Shown here piece by piece: positions 13,302 through 15,920 of a stretch of DNA of 15,920 bases (within the stretch, counting starts at the first letter, position 1; the number at the start of each line of letters is the position of its first letter). The stretch is taken from contig CAADUV010000292.1 of the NCBI GenBank assembly GCA_900752305.1, forward strand, positions 1 to 15,920. Direction: 5' to 3'. This DNA comes from an uncultured Oscillospiraceae bacterium. Its GTDB lineage: Bacteria; Bacillota; Clostridia; Oscillospirales; Oscillospiraceae. A program made the position numbers and the translations under genes. The notes beneath the pieces are model-generated. The model had not been told where the DNA came from. It did no database searches and was given only the letters and a program-made list of their open reading frames with translations.

Positions 13302-13328
13302 AAGGGCGAACCCAGGGGGTTCGCCCTT
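13302..13328. terminator. Terminator-like hairpin between sleB and the leftward SLOG gene
   Basis: AAGGGCGAACC and GGTTCGCCCTT form an 11-bp GC-rich stem between the convergent ends of sleB and the 13344-13688 gene. U tracts are short: TCTTT read leftward, almost none rightward. It fits the leftward gene better. Confidence 0.55.
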
Positions 13329-13343
13329 CTATGATGCGGTCAC

Positions 13344-13688
13344 TTAGCTGACCATATCATCTTTTCGATATACCCGATAATCCACCCCAAGTCTTTCGCA
13401 CTGTTCCATCGCGTACCGAGTCCCCTTCGAGATACCGTCCCAGAATATCAGCACAAAGTCCGCACGCTCAATGATTTCTATCGTCCGTTTCAGTGGCGCT
13501 CCCTTGCGATAGCGCCTGTAATCTGGCCGCAGTTCTGTCAAGGGCAGATGGTGCGCCAGAGCGTATTCCCGCGCGGAGGTGTCCACTCCTTTGGCACCGC
13601 CCGAGATGATTTCTGTCGTGTCCTTCGGTAAATAGATTCCTAAATCAGGAATCGACAGGGTGCGCGAACCAATGATTGCAATGCACAT
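13344..13688 (-). CDS. SLOG-superfamily protein, YspA/DUF2493-like
   Basis: A 114-residue single-domain protein. The N-terminus MCIAIIGSRTL, the glycine loop SGGAKGVDTSAREYA (29-43) and ADFVLIFWDGISKGTRYA (76-93) match the SLOG (SMF/DprA-LOG) Rossmann-like fold, which binds nucleotides or nucleotide-derived ligands. It is close to the stand-alone YspA-type proteins. Some SLOG members sense nucleotide signals in conflict systems, and others are cytokinin-type phosphoribohydrolases, but the PGGxGTxxE motif of the latter is absent, so no activity is assigned. An AGGAGG site precedes the ATG. It is divergent from the ribbon-helix-helix gene at 13804, with two palindromes between them. The pair is AT-richer than sleB and ymdB on either side and may be a small acquired cassette. 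Confidence 0.78.
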   Translation of the reverse strand: MCIAIIGSRTLSIPDLGIYLPKDTTEIISGGAKGVDTSAREYALAHHLPLTELRPDYRRYRKGAPLKRTIEIIERADFVLIFWDGISKGTRYAMEQCERLGVDYRVYRKDDMVS

Positions 13689-13705
13689 GATACCATCCTC
13701 CTAAA

Positions 13706-13726
13706 ATAGATATATTACATATCTAT
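13706..13726. promoter_or_regulatory. Palindrome upstream of the SLOG gene, candidate operator
   Basis: ATAGATAT and ATATCTAT form a perfect 8-bp inverted repeat with a 5-base spacer, 18 bases upstream of the SLOG gene start. It overlaps where its promoter or start point would be. The ribbon-helix-helix protein encoded divergently is the obvious candidate to bind it. Confidence 0.5.
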
Positions 13727-13772
13727 CAAATGTTCACTTCCCACACTATACCATATCAGAACCATAAAATAA

Positions 13773-13785
13773 ACATATAATATGT
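13773..13785 (+). promoter_or_regulatory. Palindrome overlapping the -10 of the ribbon-helix-helix gene
   Basis: ACATAT-A-ATATGT is a perfect palindrome that contains a consensus TATAAT (13776-13781), 22 bases upstream of the ATG. The -35 is not clear. A repressor site across the -10 is typical of autoregulated ribbon-helix-helix genes. Both palindromes share an AT-rich TAATAT core. Confidence 0.5.
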
Positions 13786-13803
13786 TTTGTGTGAGGGAAT
13801 GAT

Positions 13804-14031
13804 ATGGCTATTAAGAGTGTTTCCATCCGAATTGAAGAAGAAATGCTGCGCAAGGCTGCTTATGTAGCGGACTATGAAGGACGTTCGGTGAACAGCCATA
13901 TCTTGGTTCTTATCCGTAAGAGCATCCAAGAGTTTGAGGCAGTTCATGGCAAGATAGAACACCCGATTCCACCAGATGTTAATGTGAAACCGGCAGGAAA
14001 GCATCGGAAGGATACGGGTACGGCAGAGTGA
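13804..14031 (+). CDS. Arc/CopG-like ribbon-helix-helix DNA-binding protein
   Basis: A 75-residue protein. Residues 4-50 (KSVSIRIEEEMLRKAAYVAD, then NSHILVLIRKSIQEFEAVHG) follow the ribbon-helix-helix layout: a short strand with alternating residues (VSIRI) that would enter the major groove as a dimer, then two helices. The C-terminal 25 residues are polar, proline- and lysine-containing and probably disordered. GAGGG precedes the ATG and a clean terminator follows. Such proteins repress their own promoters through short palindromes, and are often antitoxins, but no toxin-like partner is adjacent in the same direction. The divergent neighbour is the SLOG protein, and a palindrome lies in front of each gene, so it probably controls both (inference). 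Confidence 0.78.
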   Translation: MAIKSVSIRIEEEMLRKAAYVADYEGRSVNSHILVLIRKSIQEFEAVHGKIEHPIPPDVNVKPAGKHRKDTGTAE

Positions 14032-14044
14032 CCATGAAAAAAGG

Positions 14045-14077
14045 GGAATCGCTATTTGAGAATAGCGATTCCTCTTT
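14045..14077 (+). terminator. Terminator after the ribbon-helix-helix gene
   Basis: GGAATCGCTATT and AATAGCGATTCC form a perfect 12-bp stem with a TGAG loop, followed by TCTTT. It lies 13 bases after the stop codon and separates this unit from the ymdB operon. Confidence 0.82.
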
Positions 14078-14130
14078 GATGCGTAGACGCACAATCCTAA
14101 AAATTGTGATGATTTGATACCAATATGGAA

Positions 14131-14159
14131 TTGCGCTTTCCTGTGGAAAAGGGTATACT
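14131..14159 (+). promoter_or_regulatory. Promoter of the ymdB-lepB operon
   Basis: TTGCGC, 17 bases, TATACT gives a good sigma-A promoter with a start point near 14166. This excludes the upstream in-frame ATG at 14125 as the ymdB start, since it would not be in the transcript. Confidence 0.7.
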
Positions 14160-14196
14160 AAAAGAATCATTTTTATGGCAAGCGAGGTACTCCATT

Positions 14197-15030
14197 ATGC
14201 TCCTACGGATATTAGCGGTTGGCGATGTGGTCTCCGAAGCTGGCCTGGCCTATTTAGAACGGCGTCTGCGTCGGATTCAACAGGAACACAACGTGGATTT
14301 CACCGTGGTCAACGGCGAAAACGCCGCCGGCATTGGGGTGCTTCCCTGGCAGGCGCAGGCCATTTTGGACGCCGGCGCCGACGTGGTCACCCTGGGCAAC
14401 CACACCTGGGGCAAACTCAAGATCCACGACTTTTTGGACGACTGCCGCGCCTGTCTCCGTCCCGCCAATTTCGCCCCGGAACTGCCGGGCAACGGCTGGG
14501 GCATTTTTGAGAGCGTCAACGGCCTGCGGGTGGGGGTCATCAATCTCATTGGCCGAGTCTCCATGGACCCCAATGTGGACAACCCCTTCCGGAAGGCAGA
14601 CGCCATTTTGGAGCAGATGAAAGGGCAGGCAGATGTGGTGGTGGTGGATTTCCACGCAGAAGCCACCAGTGAGAAGCTGGCCATGGGCTGGTATCTGGAC
14701 GGGCGGATTTCCGCCCTCTGGGGCACCCACACCCACGTCCCCACGGCGGATGGTCAGATTTTGCCCAAGGGCACCGGCCTCATCACCGACCTGGGGATGA
14801 CCGGCCCTGCCAACTCGGTCTTGGGGATCCGTCCTCAGGACTCCATCAACAAATTTTTAGGCGGTCTCCCCCGGCGCTACGAGGCGGCGGACGGCCCCTG
14901 TAAACTGGAGAGCACGCTGTTCACCATCGACACGGACACAGGAAAGTGCGTGGAGGTTCTGCGTGTGGATGAGCGGGAAGAGACGCGGCACACCAAACAG
15001 CCCACCCGCAGAAAGGCAGAGAAACGATGA
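14197..15030 (+). CDS. ymdB: YmdB-type metallophosphoesterase (TIGR00282 family)
   Basis: A 277-residue cytosolic enzyme of the calcineurin-like group. B. subtilis YmdB is a phosphodiesterase active on 2',3'-cyclic nucleotides that affects biofilm and motility choice. Metal-binding motifs are in order: VGDVVSEAG (Asp10), NGENAAG (Asn39, Glu41), GNHTW (Asn68, His69), DFHAEATSEK and GTHTHVPTAD. All are intact. I start at 14197 because the family begins directly at LRILAVGD, GAGG lies upstream, and the predicted promoter start is downstream of the longer frame's ATG at 14125. The C-terminus carries a basic, Thr/Arg/Lys-rich tail longer than in Bacillus (264 residues). It overlaps the signal peptidase start by four bases (ATGA), so the two are translationally coupled. 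Confidence 0.92.
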   Translation: MLLRILAVGDVVSEAGLAYLERRLRRIQQEHNVDFTVVNGENAAGIGVLPWQAQAILDAGADVVTLGNHTWGKLKIHDFLDDCRACLRPANFAPELPGNGWGIFESVNGLRVGVINLIGRVSMDPNVDNPFRKADAILEQMKGQADVVVVDFHAEATSEKLAMGWYLDGRISALWGTHTHVPTADGQILPKGTGLITDLGMTGPANSVLGIRPQDSINKFLGGLPRRYEAADGPCKLESTLFTIDTDTGKCVEVLRVDEREETRHTKQPTRRKAEKR

Positions 15031-15605
15031 GCAAGGAAAAACCCAACGTCCCCGACCCCAGCCAGGACAACTGGAAGCGGGACTGTTATGACTGGCTGCA
15101 AATGCTGACCTTTGTCCTGGTGGCCGTGGTGATGGTCTTTACCTTCTTCGGCATGGTCAACAGTGTGGTGGGCAGTTCCATGTACCCCACCCTCCACGAC
15201 AAGGACATTATGCTCGCCTACCGCCTGGGCTACACGCCCTCCCAAGGGGATGTGGTGGTCATCCGGAAGGAGTCCTTCATGGAGGAGGCCATTGTGAAGC
15301 GGGTCATCGCCACGGAAGGCCAGGAGGTGGAGATCAACTATGACACCAACACGGTCTACGTGGATGGGGTTGCCATGGAGGAGCCGTACATCAATCAGGA
15401 AGACACGGACGTGATGGAGGAGAAGCAAGGGATGGTGTACAAGGAGTTCACCGTGCCGGAGGGCTGCATCTTCGTCATGGGCGACAACCGCAACGGCTCC
15501 ACCGACAGCCGCTTCGGCAGCTTGGGCATGGTGGACACCGATTATGTCCTGGGTCGTGCAGTCTGTGTGGTCTTCCCCTTCTCTGATTTCAAGAGCCTGC
15601 TATAA
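15027..15605 (+). CDS. lepB: Type I signal peptidase (S26), second copy
   Basis: A 192-residue membrane serine protease with one membrane segment (about 22-43). The catalytic serine is Ser51 (GSSMYPT), the lysine Lys91 (IVKRVIA), and the conserved box GDNRNGSTDSRFG lies near residues 152-164. A regular Gram-positive enzyme with all catalytic residues. It is clearly different from the copy at 782-1372, sharing motifs but little else, and sits in a core operon after ymdB, so it is the more likely housekeeping peptidase (inference). An unusually polar N-terminus (KEKPNVPDPSQDNWKRDCYD) precedes the membrane segment. The Nudix-like gene starts 15 bases downstream behind AAAGGAG. Confidence 0.93.
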   Translation: MSKEKPNVPDPSQDNWKRDCYDWLQMLTFVLVAVVMVFTFFGMVNSVVGSSMYPTLHDKDIMLAYRLGYTPSQGDVVVIRKESFMEEAIVKRVIATEGQEVEINYDTNTVYVDGVAMEEPYINQEDTDVMEEKQGMVYKEFTVPEGCIFVMGDNRNGSTDSRFGSLGMVDTDYVLGRAVCVVFPFSDFKSLL

Positions 15606-15620
15606 ATAAAGGAGACGAAC

Positions 15621-15920
15621 ATGAAGGAATGGATGGATCTCTATGACTGCCAGGGGCGCGTAAAGGGTTTGGTTCACACCACCACCCAAGCCCCTCAGGA
15701 CGGTAATTTCTACTTAGCCACCCGCATCTGGGTGCGGGACGCAGCGGGCGTGTTTTTGCTCCTCCAATGCGCCGACACCGACAGCTGGACGCCCGGTCAG
15801 TGGACTGTCCCCGGTGATTTCGTAGCCGCCGGCGTACAAGGTCAGGACGCAGCCCGGCAACCGCTGCAAACCCAGACTGGCCTCCCCCCAGCCGATGCCC
15901 AGTGGCAGAGCCTGGGCTCT
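15621..15920 (+). CDS. Nudix-fold protein with degenerate Nudix box, cut by the window end
   Basis: One hundred residues are visible; the frame is open at the window edge. The start MKEWMDLYDCQGR and the strand ATRIWVRDAAGVFLLLQC resemble the opening of Nudix hydrolases of the isopentenyl-diphosphate isomerase-like branch. The place where the Nudix box GxxxxxExxxxxxxREUxEExGU should be (about 66-88) keeps the flanking W..PGD, Arg79 and GL. The catalytic positions read RQPLQTQTGL, with Gln, Thr and Gln where REUxEE glutamates are required. Metal binding and hydrolysis would therefore be lost, so the protein may be a binding or regulatory relative. AAAGGAG lies before the ATG. It is third in the ymdB-lepB operon. 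Its fold is assigned from pattern only. Confidence 0.6.
   Translation, partial: MKEWMDLYDCQGRVKGLVHTTTQAPQDGNFYLATRIWVRDAAGVFLLLQCADTDSWTPGQWTVPGDFVAAGVQGQDAARQPLQTQTGLPPADAQWQSLGS

Noticed and set aside
13804..14031. Toxin-antitoxin pair for the ribbon-helix-helix protein
   Set aside because: No co-directional toxin-like gene is adjacent: a terminator follows the gene at once and the neighbour is divergent and SLOG-type. A TA role is not supported.
14125..14196. Longer N-terminus for the YmdB protein from the ATG at 14125
   Set aside because: The family starts at LRILAVGD, and a TTGCGC-17-TATACT promoter places the transcript start downstream of that ATG.

Overview
The window looks like chromosomal DNA of an endospore-forming, GC-rich member of the Clostridia. 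It is probably a gut Oscillospiraceae-type bacterium. This placement is inferred from protein character (SpoVT, a SleB-type cortex hydrolase, Gram-positive type I signal peptidases, a CnaB/SpaA-style surface protein) and from codon use. No rRNA, tRNA or CRISPR array was recognised.

Left third (1 to about 4250), accessory and visibly AT-richer. A leftward chain of four genes is linked by ATGA overlaps or very short gaps: a TetR-family regulator, a coiled-coil protein, a type I signal peptidase, and a large surface protein with repeated Cys/His motifs. The surface gene carries an in-frame TAG (393-395) and runs off the window edge. To the right of the chain is a tyrosine recombinase gene (2711-3823) enclosed by a perfect 24-bp inverted repeat (2606-2629 and 4032-4055). 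Inside the repeats lies an outward-facing extended -10 promoter (3957-3985). It now points away from the tetR operon and into a terminator at 4119-4158. If the segment inverts, this promoter would face the operon. The layout is that of a self-contained on/off switch like the Salmonella Hin switch, but built on a tyrosine recombinase, and it appears to be in the OFF orientation. This is the main finding.

Middle (4500-8400), core-like and GC-rich. spoVT is followed by a strong consensus promoter and a three-gene ABC importer of the tryptophan/tyrosine (TrpXYZ-like) type: lipoprotein, permease, ATPase. A hairpin separates the binding-protein gene from the permease gene.

Right-middle, leftward (8398-12414): an alpha/beta hydrolase gene coupled to coaBC (coenzyme A synthesis), a membrane-anchored coiled-coil protein with a C-terminal Cys/His motif behind a DUF6506-type gene, and greA.

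Right end (12559-15920): a SleB-type cell-wall hydrolase; a small AT-richer insert with a divergent pair (SLOG/YspA-like protein and ribbon-helix-helix protein) around two palindromes; then a rightward operon of a YmdB-type phosphodiesterase, a second type I signal peptidase and a partial Nudix-fold protein whose Nudix box has lost its glutamates.
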